Shown here: one piece after another, positions 29,028 to 40,269 of the stretch
Layout of the letters: each line of letters opens with the position of its first letter
Position numbering within the stretch: position 1 is the stretch's first letter
NCBI GenBank assembly: GCA_945290265.1
Contig: CALYQW010000008.1
Location: 67,494 to 109,629 of the forward strand
Source: an uncultured Erwinia sp.
GTDB lineage: Bacteria; Pseudomonadota; Gammaproteobacteria; Enterobacterales; Enterobacteriaceae
Reading direction: 5' to 3'
Length of the DNA: 42,136 nucleotides
Translations under genes and position numbers: made by a program
Notes under the pieces: model-generated
What the model saw: the letters and a program-made list of their open reading frames with translations, nothing else
Told to the model about the DNA's origin: nothing
The model's database searches: none

Positions 29028-30269
29028 ATGGCGTGGAATCAGCCCGGAAATAACGGACAGGACCGCGACCCGTGGGGAAGCAGCAATAATCAAGGCAGCA
29101 ACTCTGGGGGAAATAAAGGTGGCCGTGATAAAGGTCCGCCTGATTTAGATGATATCTTCCGTAAACTTGGCAATAAGCTGGGTGGCCTGGGCGGTGGAAG
29201 CAATAAAAACCCAAATGACGGCGGTCAACGCCCGGCGGGTGGCGGACGCCTGTTTGGGATTGCGACTGTTGCGGCGGTAGTTATCTGGGCTGGCAGCGGT
29301 TTTTATACCATCAAAGAAGCCGAACGTGGCGTGGTCACACGCTTCGGTAAATTCAGTCATCTGGTGGAGCCGGGCCTGAACTGGAAGCCGACCTTTATCG
29401 ATCATGTACGTGCCGTCAACGTTGAAGCAGTGCGTGAGCTGTCGGCGGCCGGCACCATGCTGACATCAGATGAAAACGTGGTGCGGGTGGAGATGAACGT
29501 GCAGTACCGGGTCACTAACCCGGAACGTTATCTGTTTGCGGTCACCAGTGCCGATGACAGCCTGCGTCAGGCGACTGACAGCGCCCTGCGTGGCGTGATT
29601 GGCCGCTCCACCATGGATCGTATTCTGACCGAAGGCCGTACCGTGGTGCGCAGTGAAACTCAGCGCGATCTGGAAGAAACCATTCGTCCTTACGATATGG
29701 GGATTACTCTGCTGGACGTTAACTTTCAGACGGCACGACCACCGGAGGCAGTGAAAGCGGCCTTTGATGATGCGATTGCCGCGCGTGAAAACCGCGAGCA
29801 GTCGATTCGTGAAGCTGAAGCCTACGCCAATGATAAGCTGCCACGCGCCCGTGGTGATGCGCAGGGCATTTTGGAAAAAGCCCGTGCTTACAAAGCGCGC
29901 GTGACGCTGGAAGCTCAGGGGGAAGTGGACAGTTTTGCCCGTATTCTGCCGGAATATAAAGCGGCACCGGCCATTACCCGTGAACGTTTGTATATCGAAG
30001 CGATGGAGCGGGTGCTGGGCCATACCCGCAAAGTGCTGATTAACGATAAATCTAACAGCATGATGGTGTTGCCTCTGGAGCAGCTGATGCGCAGCCAGCC
30101 GGCGGGCCGCAGCTCGCAGAGCAACAGCAATAACGTATCATCGTCCGGCCAGCTAAACAGTAGTGAACGCGTCAGCAACAGCAGTTCGTCGTTCAATCCC
30201 GATGATATTATGGATCAGCGCCGGGCCAATGCTCAGCGCAACGACACCCAGCGCGAAGGGAGTGAATAA
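29028..30269 (+). CDS. hflK: FtsH protease modulator HflK
   Basis: 413 aa. The N-terminal tail is Gly/Asn/Asp-rich and cytoplasmic (1-72). One membrane helix follows (about 74-95), then an SPFH/Band-7 domain (about 96-290) and a Ser/Asn-rich C-terminal tail in the periplasm. It forms the large HflKC cage that surrounds FtsH hexamers and limits access of membrane substrates such as SecY and lambda CII. ATGGAG precedes the ATG. hflC starts 3 bp after its stop. Confidence 0.96.
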   Translation: MAWNQPGNNGQDRDPWGSSNNQGSNSGGNKGGRDKGPPDLDDIFRKLGNKLGGLGGGSNKNPNDGGQRPAGGGRLFGIATVAAVVIWAGSGFYTIKEAERGVVTRFGKFSHLVEPGLNWKPTFIDHVRAVNVEAVRELSAAGTMLTSDENVVRVEMNVQYRVTNPERYLFAVTSADDSLRQATDSALRGVIGRSTMDRILTEGRTVVRSETQRDLEETIRPYDMGITLLDVNFQTARPPEAVKAAFDDAIAARENREQSIREAEAYANDKLPRARGDAQGILEKARAYKARVTLEAQGEVDSFARILPEYKAAPAITRERLYIEAMERVLGHTRKVLINDKSNSMMVLPLEQLMRSQPAGRSSQSNSNNVSSSGQLNSSERVSNSSSSFNPDDIMDQRRANAQRNDTQREGSE

Positions 30270-30272
30270 GCG

Positions 30273-31268
30273 ATGCGTAATAAGCCATTAATCGTTCTGT
30301 TGATTGCGGTGCTGGTGGTGCTGTATGCATCACTGTTTGTGGTGCCGGAAGGTCAGCGTGGCATTGTGCTGCGTTTCAGCAAGGTGCTGCGTGACGGCGA
30401 AAATAAACCGCTGGTGTATGCGCCAGGGCTGCACTTTAAGCTGCCTTTCCTGACCACGGTGAAAATGCTGGATGCCCGTATCCAGACCATGGATAACCAG
30501 GCGGATCGCTTTGTCACCAAAGAGAAAAAAGATCTGATCGTCGATTCTTACATTAAGTGGCGCATCAGTGACTTCAGCCGTTACTATTTGGCCACCGGTG
30601 GTGGTGATATTTCACAGGCTGAAGTGCTGTTGAAACGTAAATTCAGTGACCGTCTGCGCTCTGAAATTGGTCGTCTGGACGTGAAAGATATCGTCACCGA
30701 CTCCCGCGGCCGTCTGACCACCGATGTGCGTGATGTGCTGAATAACGGTAGCGCCGGTCAGGATGAAACCTCGGCAGATGATGCAATTGCAACGGCTGCG
30801 GCACGAGTGGAGCGCGAAACCACCGGTAAATCGCTGGAAGTGAACCCGAACAGTATGGCGGCACTGGGGATTGAAGTGGTGGATGTGCGCATTAAGCAGA
30901 TCAACCTGCCAACCGAAGTCTCTGATGCGATCTTTGCCCGTATGCGTGCCGAGCGTGAGTCTGTTGCCCGCAGTCAGCGTGCACAGGGGGCAGAAGAAGC
31001 GGCTAAAGTGCGTGCTCAGGCGGATTACGAGGTGGATCGTACTCTGGCGGAAGCCCGCCGTCAGGCGCTGATCACCCGGGGTGAAGGGGATGCCGAAGCG
31101 GCAAAACTGTTTGCTGATGCCTTCAGTCACGATCCTGACTTCTATGCCTTTATTCGTAGCCTGCGTGCTTATGAAAACAGCTTTAAAAATAATCAGGATG
31201 TGATCGTGCTCAGTCCGGACAGTGATTTCTTCCGCTTTATGAAGAACCCGTCCAGCGCCGCGCGCTAA
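30273..31268 (+). CDS. hflC: FtsH protease modulator HflC
   Basis: 331 aa. One N-terminal membrane helix (about 4-24) with a VVPEGQRGIVLRFSKV start of the SPFH domain, followed by long charged helices (ERESVARSQRAQGAEEAAKVRAQ-type) and a conserved tail that ends SDFFRFMKNPSS. Partner of HflK in the FtsH-surrounding complex. It is the last gene of this group before a clear terminator. Confidence 0.96.
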   Translation: MRNKPLIVLLIAVLVVLYASLFVVPEGQRGIVLRFSKVLRDGENKPLVYAPGLHFKLPFLTTVKMLDARIQTMDNQADRFVTKEKKDLIVDSYIKWRISDFSRYYLATGGGDISQAEVLLKRKFSDRLRSEIGRLDVKDIVTDSRGRLTTDVRDVLNNGSAGQDETSADDAIATAAARVERETTGKSLEVNPNSMAALGIEVVDVRIKQINLPTEVSDAIFARMRAERESVARSQRAQGAEEAAKVRAQADYEVDRTLAEARRQALITRGEGDAEAAKLFADAFSHDPDFYAFIRSLRAYENSFKNNQDVIVLSPDSDFFRFMKNPSSAAR

Positions 31269-31288
31269 CTGATATTGACAGTCATTCA

Positions 31289-31314
31289 GGGGCCGGAAAT
31301 TCCGGCCCTTTTTT
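31289..31314 (+). terminator. Intrinsic terminator after hflC
   Basis: GGGCCGG (31290-31296) and CCGGCCC (31302-31308) pair over 7 bp around AAATT and are followed by six T (31309-31314). Confidence 0.92.
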
Positions 31315-31336
31315 ATGAGGGAAGGATAAGCAGAAT

Positions 31337-31537
31337 ATGAACAGCACAGTTTGGATGGCACTGGCACTGGTTTTGATTGTTGAAGGGCTGGGGCCAGTGC
31401 TGACGCCGCGCATCTGGCGGCGGATGCTTTTATCGTTCGCACGCCAACCGGATGCGCTGCTGCGCCGGGTTGGCGGCGGCCTGGTGGTGGCGGGGCTGGT
31501 GATCTGGTGGATGCTGAACCACAGCCCGGCTGGTTAA
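31337..31537 (+). CDS. yjeT: DUF2065 small membrane protein YjeT
   Basis: 66 aa (E. coli 65). Two hydrophobic helices (about 5-24 and 47-61) flank a basic segment (PRIWRRMLLSFARQPDALLRRVGG). The start VWMALALVLIVEGLGPVL and this layout identify the DUF2065 family; its function is unknown. AAGGATAAG lies 8-10 nt before the ATG. It lies between hflC and purA as in E. coli. Confidence 0.9.
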   Translation: MNSTVWMALALVLIVEGLGPVLTPRIWRRMLLSFARQPDALLRRVGGGLVVAGLVIWWMLNHSPAG

Positions 31538-31589
31538 ATCAGCAGAACCTGCCGGCAACAAAAAAAGCAGCAATCGTATGCTAAAACAG

Positions 31590-31618
31590 CTGAAAGACAA
31601 AAATGACGATGGTAGAAT
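31590..31618 (+). promoter_or_regulatory. Candidate purA promoter
   Basis: CTGAAA (31590-31595), a 17-bp spacer and TAGAAT (31613-31618); start expected near 31625, about 24 nt before purA. I do not see a convincing PurR operator overlapping it. Confidence 0.5.
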
Positions 31619-31645
31619 CCATTTTTAAGCAATCGGTGATTTTAA

Positions 31646-32947
<1,302 letters not shown>

Positions 32948-33293
32948 TCATCTTACTGGCCGGGGATCGCCTGGCCAGGCTTTTTCCCGTTCGGATCTTC
33001 TGCCGTTCCCGTCAGCTGTTTTCACTGTCAACATCAATTTAAATAAAATAGCCCATTTTACGATGGCTGGTTTATTATCATTGTTAATATAACGTTTTCT
33101 GCAGCGAATAAGGGCACGCATTTTTCCTGAGGTGATGGTGCAACTAACGCAGCCTGTTAATGACAGCGCATATAGCCAACCTCGAATGACGACACAGTTG
33201 AGCCGGATAACCGGTCCGAAGTGCCTTATTCGCACAATCAAATTTCACTGAATGCATTGATTTCATTCAGTTATTGACAACGGAGGAACCTCG
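32948..33293. other. purA-rnr gap, nsrR absent
   Basis: 346 bp without a gene. E. coli has nsrR here; I find no part of its coding sequence. After the purA terminator the region is AT-rich (33030-33100). It holds a near-perfect inverted repeat, GCGAATAAGGGCA (33104-33116) and TGCCTTATTCGC (33222-33233), about 105 bp apart and differing by one extra G. A 97-codon minus-strand frame has only a TTG start and no known relatives that I recognise. Confidence 0.6.
32956..32985 (+). terminator. Intrinsic terminator after purA
   Basis: CTGGCC (32956-32961) and GGCCAG (32973-32978) pair, extended by inner G-C pairs, followed by GC and five T (32981-32985). Confidence 0.75.
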
Positions 33294-35735
33294 ATGTCAA
33301 AAGATCCTTTTCAGGAAAGAGAAGCTGAGAAGTACGAAAATCCGATCCCCAGCCGTGAGTTTATTCTGGCTCACCTGGATAAGCGTGAAAAGCCGGCCAG
33401 TCGTGAAGAGCTGGCGGAAGAACTCGCGATTAGCGGTGAAGAGCAAATTGAAGCGCTGCGTCGTCGCCTGCGCGCAATGGAGCGTGATGGTCAGCTGGTC
33501 TTCACCCGCCGTCAGTGCTACGCGTTGCCGGAGCGTTTAGATCTGCTGAAAGGTAAAGTGATTGGTCACCGCGATGGCTACGGCTTTCTGCGCATTGACG
33601 GCAGCAAAGACGATCTCTATCTGCCAGCAGAACAGATGAAAATGTGTATGCATGGCGATCTGATCCTCGCCCAGGCGATGGGTGCCGATCGTAAAGGCCG
33701 CCGTGAAGCGCGGGTAGTGCGGGTGCTGGAGCCACGTAACAGTCAGATCGTGGGTCGCTACTTTACCGATGCCGGTGCCGGCTTTGTGGTGCCGGACGAC
33801 AGCCGTCTCAGCTTCGATATTCTGATCCCGGCAGAGGAGCAGATGAGCGCGCGCATGGGCTATGTGGTGGTGGTCGAACTGACCCAGCGCCCAAACCGTC
33901 GCACTAAAGCTATTGGTAAGATCGTCGAAGTGCTGGGCGATAATATGGGCACCGGCATGGCCGTGGATATGGCGCTGCGTACTCATGATATTCCCCACGT
34001 CTGGCCTGCTGAGCTGGAAAAACAGATCGCCGGATTAAGCGAAGAAGTACCGGAAGCGGCCAAAGCTAACCGCGTCGATCTGCGCGATCTGCCGCTGGTC
34101 ACTATTGATGGCGAAGATGCCCGCGACTTTGATGATGCGGTGTTCTGTGAACCTAAACGCGGCGGTGGCTGGCGTTTATGGGTGGCAATTGCCGACGTCA
34201 GCTATTACGTGCGCCCGGGAACCCCGCTTGATGCAGAAGCAGTCAACCGCGGCACCTCGGTTTACTTCCCGTCTCAGGTAGTGCCGATGCTGCCGGAAGT
34301 GCTGTCCAACGGCCTGTGCTCGCTGAATCCGGAAGTGGATCGCCTGTGTATGGTGTGTGAAATGACCATTTCATCTACCGGTAAGCTGACCGGGTATAAG
34401 CACTACGAAGCGGTGATGAACTCCTTTGCCCGCCTGACCTATAACAAGGTGTGGCATATTCTGCAGGGCGACCAGCAGCTGCGCGAACATTATCAGCCGC
34501 TGGTAAAAGACCTGGAAGAACTGCACCGTATGTATCTGGTGCTGGAAAAAGCGCGCGAGCAGCGTGGCGGCATCTCGTTTGAGACCGAAGAAGCGAAATT
34601 TATTTTCAATGCCGAACGGCGCATTGAGCGGGTGGAGCAGGTGGCGCGTAACGATGCGCACAAGCTGATTGAAGAGTGCATGATCCTCGCCAATATCGCT
34701 TCCGCACGCTTTGTGGAAAAGAACCACGAGCCGGCGCTGTTCCGCGATCACGATCGCCCTTCTGAAGACAGCATCAAAAGCTTCCGCTCGGTGCTGAATG
34801 AGCTGGGGCTGACGCTGCCGGGTGGCAATAAGCCACAGCCGCTGGACTATGCCGAACTGCTGAATCAGATTGCCGGTCGTCCCGATCACGAAATGCTGCA
34901 AACCATGCTGCTGCGTTCGATGAAGCAGGCGGTCTACGATCCGGAAAACCGCGGTCACTTTGGTCTGGCGCTGGCGTCTTATGCGCACTTTACCTCGCCG
35001 ATCCGCCGTTATCCCGATCTGCTGCTGCACCGGGCGATCAAATATCTGCTGGCGAAAGAAAACGGCACGCTGAAAGGCAATACCACTCCAACCGGTGGCT
35101 TCCACTACGATATGCAGCAGATGTTGCAACTGGGTCAACACTGCTCGATGGCCGAGCGGCGCGCTGATGAAGCGACCCGCGATGTGGCGGACTGGCTGAA
35201 GTGTGACTTTATGCAGGATCACGTGGGCGAAACCTTTAACGGCGTGATCTCCAGCGTCACCGGCTTTGGCTTCTTTGTGCGCCTGAACGATCTGTTTATC
35301 GACGGGCTGGTGCATGTTTCTACTCTGGATAATGACTACTACCGCTTTGATGCGGTGGGCCAGCGCCTGATCGGTGAATCCGGTGGCCGCACCTATCGCC
35401 TTGGCGATATTGTTGAAGTGCGGGTGGATGCGGTGCATATGGATGAGCGTAAAATTGATTTCGCGCTGATCTCCAGTACCCGTAAACCGCGTGGTGAAGG
35501 CAAAACGGAACGCGAACGCGAAAAACGTGGCGGTGCGGCGAAAAACAGCGGCAGCCGCCGTCGTTTCGCCAGTAAAGGCAAAAACTTTGAGCCGGACAGC
35601 GCTTTCCGCCCGGCAAAAGAGAACGCCAGCGCCCCGGCAGAGAAAAAAGCGCGCAAGGCTTCTGATAAAACGCGTAAAATCGCTGCCACCACCAAAGCGA
35701 AACGCAGTAAAAAAAGAGCCGACAGCGCGGAGTAA
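33294..35735 (+). CDS. rnr: Exoribonuclease R
   Basis: 813 aa (E. coli 813). N-terminal helix-turn-helix (about 20-85), cold-shock/OB domains (about 85-225), the RNB catalytic domain (about 258-590) with Asp272, Asp278 and Asp280 in [11 protein letters not shown], an S1 domain (about 643-726), and a Lys/Arg-rich tail. It degrades structured RNA 3' to 5', including rRNA and tmRNA-tagged messages. GGAGG lies 7 nt before the ATG, the strongest ribosome-binding site in this area. It is followed by rlmB after 78 bp. Confidence 0.97.
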   Translation: MSKDPFQEREAEKYENPIPSREFILAHLDKREKPASREELAEELAISGEEQIEALRRRLRAMERDGQLVFTRRQCYALPERLDLLKGKVIGHRDGYGFLRIDGSKDDLYLPAEQMKMCMHGDLILAQAMGADRKGRREARVVRVLEPRNSQIVGRYFTDAGAGFVVPDDSRLSFDILIPAEEQMSARMGYVVVVELTQRPNRRTKAIGKIVEVLGDNMGTGMAVDMALRTHDIPHVWPAELEKQIAGLSEEVPEAAKANRVDLRDLPLVTIDGEDARDFDDAVFCEPKRGGGWRLWVAIADVSYYVRPGTPLDAEAVNRGTSVYFPSQVVPMLPEVLSNGLCSLNPEVDRLCMVCEMTISSTGKLTGYKHYEAVMNSFARLTYNKVWHILQGDQQLREHYQPLVKDLEELHRMYLVLEKAREQRGGISFETEEAKFIFNAERRIERVEQVARNDAHKLIEECMILANIASARFVEKNHEPALFRDHDRPSEDSIKSFRSVLNELGLTLPGGNKPQPLDYAELLNQIAGRPDHEMLQTMLLRSMKQAVYDPENRGHFGLALASYAHFTSPIRRYPDLLLHRAIKYLLAKENGTLKGNTTPTGGFHYDMQQMLQLGQHCSMAERRADEATRDVADWLKCDFMQDHVGETFNGVISSVTGFGFFVRLNDLFIDGLVHVSTLDNDYYRFDAVGQRLIGESGGRTYRLGDIVEVRVDAVHMDERKIDFALISSTRKPRGEGKTEREREKRGGAAKNSGSRRRFASKGKNFEPDSAFRPAKENASAPAEKKARKASDKTRKIAATTKAKRSKKRADSAE

Positions 35736-35757
35736 TCCGCCGGATCTCACGCTCTGT

Positions 35758-35779
35758 AGCGGGCCGCAAGCGGCCCGCT
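35758..35779 (+). terminator. Hairpin between rnr and rlmB
   Basis: AGCGGGCCG (35758-35766) and CGGCCCGCT (35771-35779) form a perfect 9-bp stem with a CAAG loop. Only TCCTCT follows, so read-through into rlmB is likely. Confidence 0.5.
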
Positions 35780-35813
35780 TCCTCTATGATATTGACCTTG
35801 AGTAATCTGAACC

Positions 35814-36545
35814 ATGAGTGAAATTATTTTCGGTATCCACGCCGTGCAGGCGCTGCTCGACAACGATCCGCAGCGGATTCAGGAAGTGTTTATCCTGAAG
35901 GGGCGCGACGATCGTCGCCTGCAAACGCTGGTAAAGGCGCTGGAAGCGAACGGGATAGTGATCCAGGTTGCCAGCCGTCAGATGCTGGACAGCAAAAGTG
36001 ACGGCGCGGTGCATCAGGGGATCATCGCCCGCATCAAGCCAGGGCGTCAGTATCAGGAAGTGGATCTGCCCGATCTGCTGGAGAGCCTGGACCGCCCGTT
36101 ATTACTGATCCTCGATGGCGTTACCGATCCGCATAACCTCGGAGCCTGTCTGCGCAGTGCGGACGCTGCCGGTGTGCATGCGGTGATCGTACCCAAAGAT
36201 CGTTCAGCGCAGCTGAATGCCACGGCGAAAAAGGTCGCCTGTGGTGCGGCCGAACATGTGCCGCTGATCCGGGTAACCAATCTGGCTCGCACCATGCGCC
36301 TGTTGCAGGAATCGAACATCTGGATCGTCGGTACGGCGGGTGAAGCGGATCATACCCTGCATCAAAGTAAAATGACCGGCCCGATGGCGCTGGTAATGGG
36401 TGCTGAAGGGGAAGGGATGCGTCGTCTGACGCGTGAACACTGCGATGAACTGATTAGCATTCCGATGGCGGGCAGCGTGTCTTCGCTGAATGTCTCGGTA
36501 GCCACTGGCATCTGTTTATTTGAGGCGGTCAGACAGCGTAACTGA
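35814..36545 (+). CDS. rlmB: 23S rRNA (Gm2251) 2'-O-ribose methyltransferase RlmB
   Basis: 243 aa, full length. SpoU/TrmH-family SPOUT enzyme. The N-terminal L30e-like domain (about 1-80) binds RNA. The trefoil-knot catalytic domain carries [16 protein letters not shown] (motif 1), MGAEGEGM (motif 2) and [18 protein letters not shown] (motif 3). It methylates G2251 in the P loop of 23S rRNA. It ends the nnr-to-rlmB segment; the next gene (dolP) belongs to a different neighbourhood in E. coli. Confidence 0.97.
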   Translation: MSEIIFGIHAVQALLDNDPQRIQEVFILKGRDDRRLQTLVKALEANGIVIQVASRQMLDSKSDGAVHQGIIARIKPGRQYQEVDLPDLLESLDRPLLLILDGVTDPHNLGACLRSADAAGVHAVIVPKDRSAQLNATAKKVACGAAEHVPLIRVTNLARTMRLLQESNIWIVGTAGEADHTLHQSKMTGPMALVMGAEGEGMRRLTREHCDELISIPMAGSVSSLNVSVATGICLFEAVRQRN

Positions 36546-36551
36546 TGCAAA

Positions 36552-36598
36552 ACAGGCGCGGAGCGGAAGGTTATCCGGCTCCGCACCCTGTCAGATTT
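36552..36598. terminator. Hairpin between convergent rlmB and dolP
   Basis: Arms ACAGG (36552-36556) plus GCGGAG (36558-36563) pair with CTCCGC (36579-36584) plus CCTGT (36587-36591), followed by CAGATTTT. It lies between the convergent stops and could end both transcripts, better for rlmB. Confidence 0.55.
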
Positions 36599-36603
36599 TC
36601 TGC

Positions 36604-37179
36604 TTATTTAACAATAGTAAATGCGGTGGTGACATGCTTAACACCACTGACCCGGCTGGCGATATCAGCCGCCGCCTGTCCTTCCTCGGTGGTCACCAGA
36701 CCCAGCAGGAATACCTCGCCATTTTCGGTAGTCACTTTCACATTGGACGATTTCACCCGATCGCTGCCCAGCAGTTTGGAGCGCACTTTGGTGGTGATCC
36801 AGGTATCTGCTGAGGCGGTACCGAAGGTCACATTATTACCGGTACGAATTTCGTTATACACCTCACTGGCACCGTCTACCCCCACCGCAATCTGTTTGGC
36901 ACGCAGTGACAGATCGGCACTCGGGCTTTGGCCGGTCAGCAGCACATGTCCCTGATAGGCAGTGACCACGATATGGGTGGTTTTTTTGATCTGCTCATCT
37001 TTCGCCAGCGCGTTAGAGACGCGCAGCTCCAGGGTGCCGTCATCGACCTGGGTGCCGACGCTACGCGGATCGGTAGCTGATTTGGTGGCAACCGCTGCGC
37101 TGCCAACAACCGCTGCGGCGATGCACCCCTGTAACATTAATGCGGCCAGTACTACCGCACAAGCTGATAAAGCTCTCAT
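36604..37179 (-). CDS. dolP: Outer-membrane lipoprotein DolP (YraP), two BON domains
   Basis: 191 aa (as in E. coli). The lipobox LQGC puts the lipidated Cys at residue 19. Two BON domains follow (about 45-115 and 122-190), the second for anionic phospholipid binding in E. coli DolP. It acts at the division site, helps amidase regulation and outer-membrane integrity. AAGGAG lies 5 nt before the ATG at 37179, a clear ribosome-binding site. It is 9 bp downstream of diaA, as in E. coli. Confidence 0.96.
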   Translation of the reverse strand: MRALSACAVVLAALMLQGCIAAAVVGSAAVATKSATDPRSVGTQVDDGTLELRVSNALAKDEQIKKTTHIVVTAYQGHVLLTGQSPSADLSLRAKQIAVGVDGASEVYNEIRTGNNVTFGTASADTWITTKVRSKLLGSDRVKSSNVKVTTENGEVFLLGLVTTEEGQAAADIASRVSGVKHVTTAFTIVK

Positions 37180-37188
37180 CCCGGCTCC

Positions 37189-37779
37189 TTAACTATCCTG
37201 ATGGGGAAATAACGTGTTATCGATCAAATCACACAGGCAATTCAGGGTCAGCATATGCATCTCCTGAATCCTTGCGCTGCGGTGTGAGGGAATACGGATC
37301 TCCACATCCTGTGGGCCTAACAGTCCGGCAACTTCACCACCATCATAACCGGTTAACGCGATGATATTCATATCGCGCGTGACCGCGGCTTCAACGGCTT
37401 TGACAATATCGCGGCTGTTACCACGGGTAGAGACAGCCAGCAGGATATCCCCCGCCTGACCGAGTGCGCGCACCTGCTTGGCATAGACTTCATCATGCAG
37501 ACGGTCGTTGCCAATGGCGGTTAACAGCACATTGTCGGCGCTGAGTGCCAGCGCGGGTAAGCCCGGACGCTCGGTTTCAAAACGGTTAATCATGCTGGCA
37601 GCAAAATGCTGGGCATTAGCGCTGGAGGTGCCATTGCCACAGCTCAGTATTTTGTTACCATTCAGCAGTGACTGCACAATGGTCATTGCGGCGCGCGAGA
37701 TCGCATCCGGCAGGGCTTCAGCCGCCGCGATTTGGGTTTGAATACTCTCAGTAAAACAGACTTTAATTCTTTCCAGCAC
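37189..37779 (-). CDS. diaA: DnaA initiator-associating protein DiaA
   Basis: 196 aa with a GTG start at 37779, chosen because it gives the E. coli-length protein ([25 protein letters not shown]) and has AGGTG about 6 nt upstream. A SIS-domain protein ([26 protein letters not shown]) that forms a tetramer and binds several DnaA molecules to stimulate replication initiation at oriC. Interestingly, the candidate datA locus lies about 17 kb away in this window. Sits between yraN and dolP. Confidence 0.95.
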   Translation of the reverse strand: MLERIKVCFTESIQTQIAAAEALPDAISRAAMTIVQSLLNGNKILSCGNGTSSANAQHFAASMINRFETERPGLPALALSADNVLLTAIGNDRLHDEVYAKQVRALGQAGDILLAVSTRGNSRDIVKAVEAAVTRDMNIIALTGYDGGEVAGLLGPQDVEIRIPSHRSARIQEMHMLTLNCLCDLIDNTLFPHQDS

Positions 37780-37850
37780 AATATCACCTGGTTAGTTTAA
37801 CCTGCCTTGCTTCACCTCAGACCGCGGGGAAAACAAAGGTTATCAGGTTA

Positions 37851-38243
37851 TTAGTGTGCGCTAAACGCATTGGGTAGCCATTCCACCTGCTCACCGGTAA
37901 TGGCTACCACATCGAAACGACAGTCGCTACTGGCGAAACTCTGATCCCGCTCATTCAACCACAGTGCAGCAGCCCGTAACAACTTTTGCTGCTTGTGCAG
38001 GGTAATACTGGCGGCGGCACCACCAAAGCGGTCACTGCGACGATAGCGCACTTCAACAAAGACCAGGGTCTGGCCATCACGCATAATAAGGTCGATCTCT
38101 CCGCCCCGGTAACGCACATTGGCGGCGATAAAGCACAGACCCTGGTTTTCCAGCAGGCGGCGCGCCTGACGTTCACAGTGCGCCCCCTGACGGACACGAC
38201 TCAGGATGCCGGAACGATCTCTCCATGACGGTACTGATTCCAT
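37851..38243 (-). CDS. yraN: UPF0102 protein YraN (nuclease-like)
   Basis: 130 aa. The conserved core [23 protein letters not shown] holds Glu/Asp/Glu-x-(R) residues of a PD-(D/E)xK nuclease-like fold. A biochemical role is unproven in E. coli, so nuclease activity is only inferred. Its ATG (38243) lies inside the 3' end of lpoA (43-nt overlap), as in E. coli. diaA follows after 71 bp. Confidence 0.92.
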   Translation of the reverse strand: MESVPSWRDRSGILSRVRQGAHCERQARRLLENQGLCFIAANVRYRGGEIDLIMRDGQTLVFVEVRYRRSDRFGGAAASITLHKQQKLLRAAALWLNERDQSFASSDCRFDVVAITGEQVEWLPNAFSAH

Positions 38244-40207
38244 TGTAACTTCCTGCTAATCACACAATCGGCGTTAGCGCTCAGGGTGCCGGAATTTCCG
38301 TTCAGATGAAAGCCTGCATGCTGCCGTATTTCATTGAAATGACTGGCCAGCGCCCAGGCATCACTGCCCATGGCATACAGGCGTACCAGAGAATGGTTGT
38401 TATCAAATTGGCTGGCAGCCTGCTGCAACTGTACCGGGTTGGAACCGGACAGCAGCGGCGCATCGCTAAACTGTAAGCCTTCCATTTCAAAACGATAATC
38501 AGTACCGGCTCCGGCCTGGTAGCTGCGCGAGCTGGCGTACAGCCCAATATTGTTGCGGCTGCTGACACGCATTGCGATCATCGGTTTAATTAACGCCATC
38601 TCATCCTGAGTCGCGATGATATACACCGAGTCGATATTGCCACTGTCGCTGGTGATCGGAGTATCGCTGACCGGTGCCGGGATGTTCAGACCGGCAATGG
38701 TGATGCCCTGTGGCTGTGCAGACGGCAGGCTAACCGGCGTACCGCTAAGGCGGATACCGGCTCCGCCGTTAAGGCCCTGTCGCAGCTCAGCGGTCGAACC
38801 AAACTGCTGCTGCTGCACGGTGCCGCCACCGAGCTTCTGCCACTCGCTGGCGAAAGCCTGTCTGACGCGATCACCCAGATTGCTGCGCGGCAACAGTAAC
38901 AGGGGCGCGCGTTTACCCTGATCCCACATATGGTGAGCGGCATCACGGGCTTCATCTTCCGGCGACAGGGAGAAGTAGCAGATATTCGGACGGTTCTGCA
39001 CTTTCTCCGGCTCGTTCAGCGCCAGGATATTCAGCGTGGTTGGACTTTGTGGCAGCTGTGCTACCTGCTCTTTAATTAACGGCCCGACCACCAGGGTGGC
39101 ACCATCACGCTGTGCCTGCGCCAGCAGCTGGTCGATGGGCTGACTGGCGGTATCATACACCTGCACCTGGGTGTTGCTGGCCGCTGGCGTGCTCACCGCT
39201 GGCGGCGTAGTGGCCGCAGGGGATGCCTGAGCAGGTTGTTCAGTAGCTTCAGGGGCAGACGGACTGACTATGCCATCCGCCGTGTTGCTGGTGGCAGCTG
39301 CCGGAGCAACAGACGTTGCCGGGGCAGGAGGGGCAGCGTGGACACCGTTACGGGCATCGTCAAAACCTTTCTGAATGGCGCTGGCAAACGCCTGCGCCTG
39401 GCCGCTTAACGGCAGCAGCAGGGCGATTTTGTCAGTAGAGGCCGGGCTGTAATTCGCAACCTGGCTCAGTGCTATCGGCAGCATTTTGGCCGCCGGATTA
39501 TGTGGATAACGAGTCTGCCAGTCGCTGATAGCGCTTTTCAGCTTATCGGCATCGCTGTTATTGCTGCGGTAAACGTTCAGCAGATCCAGCCAACCTTGCA
39601 GCACATTCTCGTCAGCATTGATTGAAATATTGTTGATCTGATCGGCAGAGAACTGCGTCAGGGTATGCCAGGTGGTATCAATATTTTTCTGGCGATCGCC
39701 AGGGGTGGTGAGCAGCGGCTGACGGGCGATATAGGCGCGCAACAGATCCAGTGACGGCTTCCCCTGACTGGCGGCGATCTGTAGCTGATAATAGCGTACC
39801 TGCTGATCCTTCGACAGAATTGTTGGATCGACCTGTTTCAGGCTCTGGCTCACTGCCGGTAAATTGTGTCGGGTCAGCTGATACTGAGCAAGCAGTAGCG
39901 CCTGCTCCTGCTGCTGAGCACGGCTTAAATCCTGAGGCAACTGCGTCAGCTGTTGCTGCGCCTGCGCAGGCTGGCCTTCGTTTAACATCGCTTTGATAGC
40001 GAGTAATTGCCAGTTAACCTTGTTATCATCGCTACTTTGCTGCATCTGCTGCAAATAATAGCCTGAGGTGGAAGTGGCCGGCCCCTGGATATTCACCGAG
40101 GGTGGGGTCTGCGGTGCCTGGCCGGTACAACCGGCAAAAATCAGAGAAGCCAGCAGCAAGGGTACGGTGCGTACGGCTTTGCTATAAACGTGTTTCGAAG
40201 GAAGCAT
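38201..40207 (-). CDS. lpoA: Penicillin-binding protein activator LpoA
   Basis: 668 aa from the ATG at 40207, giving a lipoprotein signal peptide with FAGC and lipidated Cys27. Further upstream in-frame codons overlap rsmI and are rejected. The N-domain (about 40-250) is TPR-like. An Ala/Pro-rich low-complexity linker follows (roughly 290-360), and the C-domain (about 360-668) resembles periplasmic binding proteins and activates the PBP1A transpeptidase from the outer membrane. Conserved segments: [40 protein letters not shown]. Divergent from rsmI across 62 bp. Confidence 0.95.
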   Translation of the reverse strand: MLPSKHVYSKAVRTVPLLLASLIFAGCTGQAPQTPPSVNIQGPATSTSGYYLQQMQQSSDDNKVNWQLLAIKAMLNEGQPAQAQQQLTQLPQDLSRAQQQEQALLLAQYQLTRHNLPAVSQSLKQVDPTILSKDQQVRYYQLQIAASQGKPSLDLLRAYIARQPLLTTPGDRQKNIDTTWHTLTQFSADQINNISINADENVLQGWLDLLNVYRSNNSDADKLKSAISDWQTRYPHNPAAKMLPIALSQVANYSPASTDKIALLLPLSGQAQAFASAIQKGFDDARNGVHAAPPAPATSVAPAAATSNTADGIVSPSAPEATEQPAQASPAATTPPAVSTPAASNTQVQVYDTASQPIDQLLAQAQRDGATLVVGPLIKEQVAQLPQSPTTLNILALNEPEKVQNRPNICYFSLSPEDEARDAAHHMWDQGKRAPLLLLPRSNLGDRVRQAFASEWQKLGGGTVQQQQFGSTAELRQGLNGGAGIRLSGTPVSLPSAQPQGITIAGLNIPAPVSDTPITSDSGNIDSVYIIATQDEMALIKPMIAMRVSSRNNIGLYASSRSYQAGAGTDYRFEMEGLQFSDAPLLSGSNPVQLQQAASQFDNNHSLVRLYAMGSDAWALASHFNEIRQHAGFHLNGNSGTLSANADCVISRKLQWNQYRHGEIVPAS

Positions 40208-40269
40208 ACTGTATCCAGTGATGTTTTTTTCAAGATGCTCAATATTAAATCGGCTATTCGGATCAAACA

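Noticed and set aside
32948-33241. 97-codon minus-strand frame between purA and rnr
   Set aside because: It starts at TTG without a ribosome-binding site and runs through the purA terminator; no NsrR-like sequence.
34371-35750. 459-codon frame antisense to rnr
   Set aside because: A shadow of the high third-position GC of rnr; rnr is intact on the other strand with full domain content.
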